DNA of 11,726 bases from an uncultured Collinsella sp. Its GTDB lineage: Bacteria; Actinomycetota; Coriobacteriia; Coriobacteriales; Coriobacteriaceae. The stretch spans positions 1-11,726 of the forward strand of contig URRN01000050.1 of the NCBI GenBank assembly GCA_900550185.1. Direction: 5' to 3'. The notes beneath the pieces are model-generated. The model saw nothing but the letters and a program-made list of their open reading frames with translations. It was not told where the DNA came from and made no database searches. The position numbers and the translations under genes were made by a program. The stretch's first letter is position 1. Each line of letters opens with the position of its first letter. Shown here piece after piece: positions 1 to 5,139 of the stretch.

Positions 1-18
1 CATGCGAACCTCCAGTCC

Positions 19-35
19 GGACCGCCCCGCGGTCC
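19..35. repeat. Short perfect hairpin at left edge, terminator-like
   Basis: GGACCGC (19-25) and GCGGTCC (29-35) form a 7-bp stem around a CCC loop, followed by AACTTTCTG. It could be the end of an upstream transcription unit or the outer end of the mobile element. The downstream T content is weak, so a terminator role is only possible. Its presence inside a frame that is open to the window edge argues that this stretch is not genuine transposase coding sequence. Confidence 0.3.
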
Positions 36-54
36 AACTTTCTGTCCGCACCCC

Positions 55-555
55 CGAACGGGTCACCTGTTTGATAATCGCTATTCGCGGATCGCGGTCG
101 AGTCGGACACGCAGGCGGTGCAGTTGCTCGATTATATCCATCTCAATCCTGTGAAAGGTGTGCTCGACTCGCTCGATGCCTACCGCTGGTCAAGCTACAA
201 GGCATACCAGCTGGGATACGATCCCTTTGATATCTGTGACGCGGCTCCTATGCTCGATATTGTCGGAGGCTCTCGTTGCTATTGCGAGCATCTCGAGGAA
301 GTTGCCGGGCGCATCTGGTCAGTGGAGATTCTTCCGCGCCGACGGATCCCCGATGAGGACGCCCTTTCCGTTGCGCGCGAAGTTTTGCCGAGCATGGATC
401 CTGCGCTGCTCAAGGCCCTGCCACGCTCCGAACGTGATGCCTGTCTGCTGAGGCTCAGGCGGGCACATCTCACGGTCAAGCAAATTGCCCGTATCACCGG
501 TATCGGCGCTACAAGCGTGACCAAGGCCACTGTAGGCTGGAAGGATGCAGCGTGA
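55..555 (+). pseudogene. REP-associated (Y1/IS200-like) transposase, 5'-truncated
   Basis: C-terminal part of a RAYT-type single-strand transposase. These HUH/Y1 enzymes act on hairpin repeats. From codon 55 the frame reads RTGHLFDNRY, then LLDYIHLNPVKG, then WSSYKAYQLGYD, all hallmarks of the family. By analogy with IS200-type enzymes the Tyr of DYIHLNP (codon 130-132) is the probable nucleophile. The last ~45 residues (from about codon 415) look like the helix-turn-helix tail seen in long RAYTs (LTVKQIARITGIGATSVTKA). The HUH histidine motif and the whole N-terminal half are absent. The frame is open back to position 1, but codons 1-54 are Pro-rich, contain a hairpin and do not resemble the family, which usually has an aromatic/Asn-rich segment before RTGHLF. 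I therefore infer a real truncation near 55. If the window edge alone cuts it, the gene could be intact upstream. The first ATG in the frame beyond the edge region is not meaningful. Family assignment is sure; pseudogene status less so. Confidence 0.72.
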
Positions 556-590
556 GATAGGGGCCGGAGCCGATCGGGACGCCGCATGCG

Positions 591-616
591 TGCGTCATGT
601 CTGTCCCCAATGCGTG
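591..616 (+). repeat. Degenerate copy 1 of the TGTCCCC hairpin repeat
   Basis: TGTCCCCAATGCGTG at 602-616 matches the 15-base cores at 635-649 and 692-706 with one change (ATGCGTG for ATGAGTG). The left arm (GTGCGTCATGT) is too diverged to pair well, so the hairpin is decayed. It lies 36 bases after the transposase stop and is probably the right-end repeat of that element. Confidence 0.6.
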
Positions 617-620
617 AAAA

Positions 621-649
621 CACTCATCTAAGTGTGTCCCCAATGAGTG
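621..649 (+). repeat. Hairpin repeat copy 2 (REP-like)
   Basis: CACTCAT (621-627) pairs perfectly with ATGAGTG (643-649) around a loop that contains TGTCCCC. The complement, GGGGACA, is a core I associate with repeats next to RAYT transposases (recollection, not searched). With the copy at 678-706 it forms a direct pair: CACTCAT-STAAGT-STGTCCCCAATGAGTG. Confidence 0.75.
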
Positions 650-650
650 G

Positions 651-674
651 GGCTATGATTCCTTTGACATCTGC
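651..674 (+). pseudogene. 8-codon scrap of a second RAYT transposase
   Basis: Read from 651, the 24 bases encode GYDSFDIC. The transposase fragment encodes GYDPFDIC at 214-237. Nineteen of 24 bases agree. Four of the five differences are silent third-position changes, and the fifth makes the Pro/Ser change. This is the pattern of a diverged coding copy, not of chance or recent duplication. The scrap is bracketed by the two intact hairpin repeats (621-649, 678-706), as expected for an internally deleted element. No more transposase similarity is seen on either side. Confidence 0.55.
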
Positions 675-677
675 AAA

Positions 678-706
678 CACTCATGTAAGTCTGTCCCCAA
701 TGAGTG
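678..706 (+). repeat. Hairpin repeat copy 3 (REP-like)
   Basis: CACTCAT (678-684) pairs with ATGAGTG (700-706); the loop GTAAGTCTGTCCCCA is nearly the same as in copy 2. The repeat stops one base before the A-run that is the U-tract of the rpmB terminator on the other strand, so the element sits exactly at the end of the rpmB transcription unit. Confidence 0.75.
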
Positions 707-707
707 C

Positions 708-741
708 AAAAAAGGCGCCCTCCGTAGGGGAGAACGCCTTT
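708..741 (-). terminator. Rho-independent terminator of rpmB
   Basis: On the minus strand AAAGGCG and CGCCTTT form an outer 7-bp stem. Inside it, CTCC and GGAG form a second stem around a 5-base loop. A run of six T (708-713 read as A on the plus strand) follows. It lies about 70 bases downstream of the rpmB stop. The plus-strand side has only TTT, so the terminator mainly works on the minus strand. Confidence 0.85.
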
Positions 742-809
742 GGTAAGTTCTATGTGAACGCGAGGTCTTTGACCCGGAGAGTCCGAGGTACTTGTTGGTA
801 AGACCTTAT

Positions 810-998
810 TTAGGAGCGCGCAACCTTGCCGGACTTGAGGCAGGTGGAGCAAACGTTCATCTTGCGACGGTGACCATCGACGACGACGTAGACGCGCTGG
901 ATGTTGGGGCGGAACTTACGGTTGGTGACGCGGTGAGAGTGGCTGATGGAGCGACCGGCAACGGGGTGCTTACCGCAAACTTCGCAAACTTTGGACAT
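810..998 (-). CDS. rpmB: 50S ribosomal protein L28
   Basis: Component of the large ribosomal subunit. The 62-residue product has the usual bacterial L28 length and order: an N-terminal CEVCGK knuckle, the basic HSHRVTNRKFRPN segment, the RVYV strand and a C-terminal CSTCLKSGKV. Cysteines 5, 8, 50 and 53 make a complete zinc-ribbon set, so this is the zinc-binding (C+) paralogue type. The ATG at 998 is chosen over a longer in-frame start at 1046 because AAGGAGGG lies a few bases upstream and the protein then starts at MSKVCEVCGK as in the family; the 16 extra residues are not conserved-looking. It is a single-gene unit with its own promoter (1053-1061) and terminator (708-741), divergent from the pyr operon. 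Confidence 0.96.
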   Translation of the reverse strand: MSKVCEVCGKHPVAGRSISHSHRVTNRKFRPNIQRVYVVVDGHRRKMNVCSTCLKSGKVARS

Positions 999-1052
999 AA
1001 CTGACCCTCCTTGGGCGACAAACGAACATGTCGCGTTAACAAACAAGCCTGA

Positions 1053-1061
1053 ACTATAGCA
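1053..1061 (-). promoter_or_regulatory. Extended -10 promoter of rpmB
   Basis: The minus strand reads TGC-TATAGT, an extended -10 element with 5 of 6 consensus bases. The -35 region, 17 bases upstream, is poor (CGCACA), which fits an extended -10 promoter. Transcription would begin near 1046 and give a leader of about 48 bases before the ATG. Confidence 0.5.
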
Positions 1062-1080
1062 CAGAAGCAGCTCCCTGTGC
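1059..1080. promoter_or_regulatory. Inverted repeat at the rpmB promoter, possible operator
   Basis: GCACAG (1059-1064) and CTGTGC (1075-1080) are perfect arms 10 bases apart. The left arm overlaps the TGn of the rpmB extended -10. The arm centres are about 16 bases apart, so a dimeric regulator could bind here. No regulator is recognised from the sequence. Confidence 0.3.
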
Positions 1081-1312
1081 GTAATCTACACAGAGATATT
1101 TCTCTTTTGGCGATAGTGCACACGCTACGGCCCTGGACGTAGATCCGATTTGCGTGCAGCAGAGGGGATTATGCCAGCTCGTGCGCGCGTTTTCAAGCTC
1201 GTCCCACAAATATATATAGGTTTATGGAGCATTGGGCTCCGTTTACGGATTGCTCTGTATTTATGCTCGCAATTAAGCTCGAGGTTGGCTACACTATCCC
1301 TTGACCATTAAA
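1081..1312 (+). promoter_or_regulatory. Non-coding control region with candidate pyr promoters
   Basis: No gene is seen here. Two weak plus-strand promoter candidates are present. One is TTTCAA (1191-1196), 16 bases, then TATATA (1213-1218). The other is an isolated TACACT -10 (1290-1295) with no clear -35. The second would start transcripts just before the folded pyr leader. A small GGAGC/GCTCC hairpin lies at 1226-1240. Neither promoter is strong enough to name with certainty. Confidence 0.3.
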
Positions 1313-1321
1313 GGGGTACGA

Positions 1322-1375
1322 GATACCCACATGGAATTACATAGCTGCCAAAGAGCAGCCTTTCCTGTGGGTGTC
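1322..1375 (+). promoter_or_regulatory. Candidate PyrR-binding hairpin in the pyr leader
   Basis: GATACCCACA (1322-1331) pairs with TGTGGGTGTC (1366-1375), and GGAA (1333-1336) with TTCC (1362-1365), giving a 14-bp stem with one bulged T. Above it is an asymmetric bulge (7 bases on the 5' side, 2 on the 3' side), then GCTGC/GCAGC and the hexaloop CAAAGA (1349-1354). This layout and the loop are those of the PyrR-binding loop known from Bacillus pyr leaders (hexaloop CNGNGA, core CCAGAGAG; here CCAAAGAG, 7 of 8). It lies 74 bases before pyrR, so the operon is probably autoregulated by PyrR in response to UMP/UTP. A competing hairpin GGGTA/TACCC (1314-1328) uses the same 5' arm. Confidence 0.7.
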
Positions 1376-1409
1376 TGGTCCGCTTAAGCGGTCGGGCATC
1401 TATTTTTTT
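1376..1409 (+). terminator. Candidate pyr attenuator hairpin with U7 tract
   Basis: The palindrome CCGCTTAAGCGG (1380-1391) can extend imperfectly outwards towards CATCTA, and a run of seven T follows at 1403-1409. Placed between a PyrR-binding loop and the pyrR start codon, it may be a transcription attenuator. The extended stem needs bases 1367-1375, which are also the 3' arm of the PyrR hairpin, so the two are mutually exclusive. The core palindrome alone is 11 bases from the T-run, which is not canonical. Attenuation is therefore plausible but the switching direction is not clear by eye. Confidence 0.45.
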
Positions 1410-1427
1410 GACTGTGTCAGCAGTCAA
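1408..1427 (+). promoter_or_regulatory. Hairpin just upstream of the pyrR Shine-Dalgarno
   Basis: TTGACTG (1408-1414) and CAGTCAA (1421-1427) form a perfect 7-bp stem with a TGTCAG loop. It begins inside the U-tract and ends 9 bases before the GGAAGGAG ribosome site (1437-1444). It may be part of the leader switch or tune ribosome access to pyrR. Confidence 0.45.
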
Positions 1428-1448
1428 GACATGTGAGGAAGGAGATCG

Positions 1449-2033
1449 ATGGGCACGACTTCCCCCAAGGCGGTCATCATGGACGAGACCGCCGTCAATC
1501 GAGCGATGACCCGCATTGCGCACGAGATTCTCGAGCGCAACGAGGGCTGTGAAGACCTCGCTCTGGTCGGCATCGTCACGCGCGGCGACCTTCTGGCAAA
1601 GAAGCTCGCCGAGGAGATCAAGGAGATCGAGGGCGTCGACGTTCCGCTCGGCAGCCTGGACATCAGCTTCTACCGCGATGACTATGCGACCAATTTCGCT
1701 CCCGCGATCCACGCTACCAACATTCCCTTCAGCGTCGACGGCAAGCGCGTCGTGCTGGTGGACGACATCCTGTATACGGGCCGTACCATCCGCGCCGCTC
1801 TCGACGCCGTTATGGACCTGGGCCGTCCGAGCCGCATTGAGCTGGCAGTCCTCGTTGACCGCGGTCACCGTGAGCTCCCCATCTCGCCGGACTTTGTCGG
1901 CAAGAACGTTCCCTCGTCGCATGAGGAGAACGTGCACCTATATATGAAGGAAGTAGACGGCCGCACCGCTGTCGAGATTAACGACGTCGCGCCGGGTTCC
2001 CATGTGGGCTCCGCGCCGCTGGGAGGTGAGTAG
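1449..2033 (+). CDS. pyrR: PyrR, pyr operon RNA-binding regulator / uracil phosphoribosyltransferase
   Basis: PyrR senses UMP and UTP and binds pyr mRNA leaders to reduce expression; many members also make UMP from uracil and PRPP. The 194-residue product has the phosphoribosyltransferase fold. VALVGIVTRGD-type strand and loop occur at about 38-47, the PRPP-binding VVLVDDILYTGRT at 101-113, and LVDRGHRELPI at 135-145, a signature of PyrR. The C-terminal ~15 residues extend a little past the typical ~180-residue length. ATG 1449 follows GGAAGGAG with a 4-base spacing; no better upstream start exists. It is the first gene of the operon, with a PyrR-type leader hairpin upstream, and its stop is only 4 bases before the pyrB start. 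Confidence 0.96.
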   Translation: MGTTSPKAVIMDETAVNRAMTRIAHEILERNEGCEDLALVGIVTRGDLLAKKLAEEIKEIEGVDVPLGSLDISFYRDDYATNFAPAIHATNIPFSVDGKRVVLVDDILYTGRTIRAALDAVMDLGRPSRIELAVLVDRGHRELPISPDFVGKNVPSSHEENVHLYMKEVDGRTAVEINDVAPGSHVGSAPLGGE

Positions 2034-2037
2034 TACC

Positions 2038-2982
2038 GTGGCGTTCAACCATAAGCACCTGATCGACATTACCGAGTACTCCGAAGAGGACATCAAGCTC
2101 ATCCTCGAGACCGCCAAGGCGTTCTCCGAGGTCAACGAGCGTGCGATCAAGAAGGTCCCCACGCTCAAGGGCAAGACCATCGTCAACATGTTCAACGAGC
2201 CCTCGACGCGCACCCGCAGCTCCTTCGAGCTCGCCGAGAAGCGCCTTTCGGCCGACAGCCTCAACTTTGGCGGCTCCTCGACCTCCACGGTCAAGGGCGA
2301 GAGCCTCGTCGACACCGTCGAGACCCTCAACGCCTACAAAATTGATTGCATCGTCGTTCGCGATAAGCACGCCGGTGCTCCCTATATCGTCACGCAGAAC
2401 TCGCCCGCGAGCGTTATCTGCGCCGGCGACGGCAAGCACAACCATCCTACGCAGGCCCTGCTCGACCTGTACACCATCTGGGAGCACAAGGGTGACTTCC
2501 ACGGTCTGAAGGTCGCTGTCGTCGGCGATATCGCGCACTCCCGTGTCTGCGGCTCGCTGATCCCCGCCCTTAAGATCATGGGCTGCGAGACCTACGCTGT
2601 CGCCCCCGGCACGCTGCTGCCGCCGGCGCCCGAGGTTCTGGGTTGCGACCACGTGACGAGCGACCTCGATTCCGTCCTGCCCGAGCTGGACGTCGTCTAC
2701 ATGCTGCGCGTGCAGCAGGAGCGCCTTGAGGGCGCTCCGTTCCCCACGATTCGCGAGTATCACAAGCTCTTCGGCCTGACCAAGGACCGCGAGAAGCTCA
2801 TGAAGCCCGACGCGATCATCTGCCACCCGGGCCCCATCAACCGCGGCGTCGAGTTCGACTCCTATATGGCCGACCACCCGCAACGCTCCGTCATCCTGGA
2901 GCAGGTCTACGCCGGTATCTGCGTGCGTATGGCTATCCTGTATCTGCTGCTTGGAGGTGCCGATAATGGCCTTGCTTCTTAA
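2038..2982 (+). CDS. pyrB: Aspartate carbamoyltransferase catalytic chain
   Basis: Makes N-carbamoyl-L-aspartate from carbamoyl phosphate and aspartate, the first committed step of cytosolic pyrimidine synthesis. The 314 residues match the family. The carbamoyl-phosphate loop STRTR is at 56-60, the mobile-loop Lys at 86 (STVKGES), HPTQ at 136-139, the GDIAHSRV strand at 163-170 and HPGPINRG at 263-270. I chose the GTG at 2038: GGAGGTGAG lies 7 bases upstream and the protein then starts AFNHKHLIDI as in relatives. A longer in-frame ATG at 2002 would lie wholly inside pyrR and add 12 unlike residues. No regulatory chain gene (pyrI) is next to it, so it is probably the unregulated trimer type. 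Its 3' end overlaps pyrC by 17 bases. Confidence 0.97.
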   Translation: MAFNHKHLIDITEYSEEDIKLILETAKAFSEVNERAIKKVPTLKGKTIVNMFNEPSTRTRSSFELAEKRLSADSLNFGGSSTSTVKGESLVDTVETLNAYKIDCIVVRDKHAGAPYIVTQNSPASVICAGDGKHNHPTQALLDLYTIWEHKGDFHGLKVAVVGDIAHSRVCGSLIPALKIMGCETYAVAPGTLLPPAPEVLGCDHVTSDLDSVLPELDVVYMLRVQQERLEGAPFPTIREYHKLFGLTKDREKLMKPDAIICHPGPINRGVEFDSYMADHPQRSVILEQVYAGICVRMAILYLLLGGADNGLAS

Positions 2983-4255
2983 GAATGCCCACGTCGTCGA
3001 CCCGTCTGTCGAGCTTGACGGTGTCGTTGACGTCCTGATTGACGGCGACAAGATCGCCGAGGTCGGCGAGAATCTCGCCGTCGAGGGGGCCGAGGTCCGC
3101 GACCTTTCCGGCAAGTACCTCGTCCCCGGCCTGGTGGACATGCACGTTCACCTTCGCGAGCCCGGCTACGAGGTCAAAGAGGACATCGAGAGCGGCACTC
3201 GCGCAGCTGCCAAGGGCGGCTTTACCGGTGTGTGCTCCATGCCCAACACCGATCCCGTCACCGATAACGGCACCGTCGTGGAGTTCGTCAAGTCCCGTGC
3301 TGCCGAGGTCGGTCACTGCCGCGTCTATCCGTCGGGCGCCATGACCCGCGGTCTTAAGGGCGAGGCCATGTCCGAGATGGGCGATATGGTCGCCCATGGC
3401 GCCGTCGCCTTCACCGACGACGGTCGCGGCGTGCAGGGCGCGGGCATGCTCCGTCGCTGCATGGACTACGGCAAGATGTTCGGCAAGGTCTTCATGAGCC
3501 ACTGCCAGGACGAGGACCTGGTCGGCCACGGCCAGATCAACGAGGGCAAGGTCTCGACCCGTCTGGCTCTCGAGGGCTGGCCGGCTGCCGGCGAGGAGCT
3601 CCAGATCGCCCGCGACATCGAGATCGCCAAGCTGACTGGTGCCAAGCTGCACATCCAGCACATCTCCACCGCCCATGGCCTGGAGATCGTGCGTGCCGGT
3701 AAGGCCGCTGGCGTTCAGGTTACCTGCGAGGCCACCCCGCACCACATGTTCCTGACCGAGAACGACCTGGACGAGACCTACAACACCTCGCTCAAGGTCA
3801 ATCCGCCGCTGCGTACCGAGGAGGACGCCGAGGCCATCCGTCAGGGCGTCATCGACGGTACCGTCGACGCTATCGTCACCGATCACGCTCCCCACACCCC
3901 GTGGGAGAAGGCCCGCGAGTTCGAGCTTGCGCCCTTTGGCATGATCGGCCTCGAGACCTCGCTGTCGCTCGTACTCACCGAGCTGGTCAACACGGGCAAG
4001 ATGAGCATGGGCCGCATGGTCGAGCTCATGGCCATCAAACCGCGTGAGATCCTGGGCCTCGACCAGGTTCAGGTCAAGGCGGGCTCTGTCGCCGACCTGA
4101 CCGTGTTCGACCCCTCCGCAACCTGGACGGTTGGCGAGGACGGTTACGAGTCGCGCGCCGAGAACTCCGGTTTTGCCGGCCGCACGCTTACCGGTCGTGC
4201 CACCGATGTGTTTGTCGGCGGTAAGCAGACGCTCGCCGACGGCTGCATCTGCTAG
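2966..4255 (+). CDS. pyrC: Dihydroorotase (class I)
   Basis: Cyclises carbamoyl-aspartate to dihydroorotate, third step of UMP synthesis. The 429-residue amidohydrolase has all metal ligands in view: DMHVHLR at 58-64 (His60, His62), Asp151 in FTDDG, His179, His232 in HIQHIS and Asp306 in VTDHAPH. The Asp151 pattern is that of class I enzymes such as those of Bacillus. MPNTDP at 92-97 and NPPLR at 279-283 are also typical. The ATG at 2966 is used because GGAGGTG is 6 bases upstream; a TTG at 2951 would swallow that site. The start lies inside the end of pyrB (17-base overlap), which suggests translational coupling. A terminator-like hairpin follows before pyrK. Confidence 0.97.
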   Translation: MALLLKNAHVVDPSVELDGVVDVLIDGDKIAEVGENLAVEGAEVRDLSGKYLVPGLVDMHVHLREPGYEVKEDIESGTRAAAKGGFTGVCSMPNTDPVTDNGTVVEFVKSRAAEVGHCRVYPSGAMTRGLKGEAMSEMGDMVAHGAVAFTDDGRGVQGAGMLRRCMDYGKMFGKVFMSHCQDEDLVGHGQINEGKVSTRLALEGWPAAGEELQIARDIEIAKLTGAKLHIQHISTAHGLEIVRAGKAAGVQVTCEATPHHMFLTENDLDETYNTSLKVNPPLRTEEDAEAIRQGVIDGTVDAIVTDHAPHTPWEKAREFELAPFGMIGLETSLSLVLTELVNTGKMSMGRMVELMAIKPREILGLDQVQVKAGSVADLTVFDPSATWTVGEDGYESRAENSGFAGRTLTGRATDVFVGGKQTLADGCIC

Positions 4256-4275
4256 CATAGCCTTATCGCTTTTGT

Positions 4276-4303
4276 GCGCGGCGCCCTTGCGGTGCCGCGC
4301 TTT
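4276..4303 (+). terminator. Intra-operon terminator-like hairpin after pyrC
   Basis: GCGCGGCGCC (4276-4285) and GGTGCCGCGC (4291-4300) form a 10-bp stem with one G-T pair and a CTTGC loop, followed by TTTCTGTT. The stem is strong but the T-tract is broken. It lies 20 bases past the pyrC stop and 45 before pyrK. It may partly end transcription or protect the 3' end of a processed pyrRBC message, and so give less pyrKDF than pyrRBC. No separate pyrK promoter is evident. Confidence 0.5.
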
Positions 4304-4347
4304 CTGTTCGCCTGAACCATGCAACCGCATGGGGGATTGGAGCGTCT

Positions 4348-5139
4348 ATGCCCACACCTTCCACTGCACGCATGCACGACTTCGAGGTCGTCTCGAACCA
4401 GGAGATCGCCGACGGCATCTTCTCGCTCGTCATCTCGGCCCCCAAGCTTGCAAGTGCGCTCAAGCCCGGTCAGTTTGTGAACATTGCCGTGCCCGGCGAT
4501 GCCTCCTCGCTGCTTCGCGTGCCCCTGAGCTTCTATCGCGCCGACGCCGAGGCCGGCACCGTCGAGCTGTGGTACGCCGTCGTGGGCGACGATACCCGCC
4601 GTTTGTCCCAGATGGGCCCTGGCTCCACCTCTAACCTGTTGGGCCCCGGTGGCCGTGGCTGGATGGTACCCGAGGGCACCAGGAAGGCACTGCTCGTCGC
4701 CGGTGGCATCGGCGTTCCGCCTGTGCTGTGTCTTGCCGGCATGCTTGCCGAGCAGGGTGTTGATGTGGACGTGTGCCTGGGCTTTGGCACCGCTTCCAAA
4801 GTCGTGGGTGTCGATGAGTTCCGTGCGCTGGGCGCCACGGTTAACGTGTGCACCGACGACGGTTCGCTCGGCACGCACGGTTTTTGCACCGATCCGGCAG
4901 CCGAGCTGCTTGGCGAGGGCGGCTACGACTACGTCGCCAGCTGCGGCCCCGCTGTCATGATGAAGAAAGTCGCCGCCGCTGCCGCCGAGGCCGGTGCGTA
5001 CTGCGAGGTGTCGCTTGAGCGCATGATGAGCTGTGGCTTTGGCGCCTGCAACACCTGCAATGTCGAGACGGTCGACGGTATGAAGGGCGCCTGCATGTGC
5101 GGCCCCGTGTTCGATGCTTCCAAGGTGGTGGTCTTCTAG
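4348..5139 (+). CDS. pyrK: Dihydroorotate dehydrogenase 1B electron-transfer subunit
   Basis: Iron-sulfur flavoprotein that passes electrons from the PyrD FMN to NAD+ in the PyrD2-PyrK2 complex. The 263 residues follow the ferredoxin-reductase plan. An FAD barrel occupies roughly 10-105, with LRVPLSFY at 56-63 standing for the usual RxxS motif. A nucleotide-binding domain opens with LLVAGGIGVPP at 115-125 and carries CGPAVMM at 199-205. A [2Fe-2S] cluster uses Cys229, Cys234, Cys237 and Cys249. The residue two after Cys249 is a further Cys (CMCGPVF), where relatives often have Asp. The ATG at 4348 has GGAG 5 bases upstream; ATG 4372 is a less likely alternative. The gene is followed at once by pyrD, its partner, with a one-base overlap of stop and start (TAGTG). 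Confidence 0.95.
   Translation: MPTPSTARMHDFEVVSNQEIADGIFSLVISAPKLASALKPGQFVNIAVPGDASSLLRVPLSFYRADAEAGTVELWYAVVGDDTRRLSQMGPGSTSNLLGPGGRGWMVPEGTRKALLVAGGIGVPPVLCLAGMLAEQGVDVDVCLGFGTASKVVGVDEFRALGATVNVCTDDGSLGTHGFCTDPAAELLGEGGYDYVASCGPAVMMKKVAAAAAEAGAYCEVSLERMMSCGFGACNTCNVETVDGMKGACMCGPVFDASKVVVF

Noticed and set aside
591..706. Three related repeats as a CRISPR array
   Set aside because: The copies are unequal, the spacing is 33 and 57 bases, one intervening segment is transposase-derived and there are no cas genes. REP-like repeats explain them better.
2002..2037. Longer pyrB start at ATG 2002
   Set aside because: It lies inside pyrR, and the GGAGGTGAG site would then be within the gene. 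The GTG at 2038 has that site at proper spacing.
1978..3141. 387-codon minus-strand frame opposite pyrB and pyrC
   Set aside because: Antisense shadow; no ribosome site or motif, and both plus-strand genes are certain.
2933..4330. 465-codon open frame on the minus strand opposite pyrC
   Set aside because: It mirrors pyrC, whose metal ligands and ribosome site are all present. Long antisense frames are expected in high-GC coding DNA, and this one shows no family motif.
4631..4660. Possible frameshift in pyrK around the Gly/Pro-rich segment
   Set aside because: LLGPGGRGW is a normal turn of the FAD domain; the frame and motifs continue on both sides.
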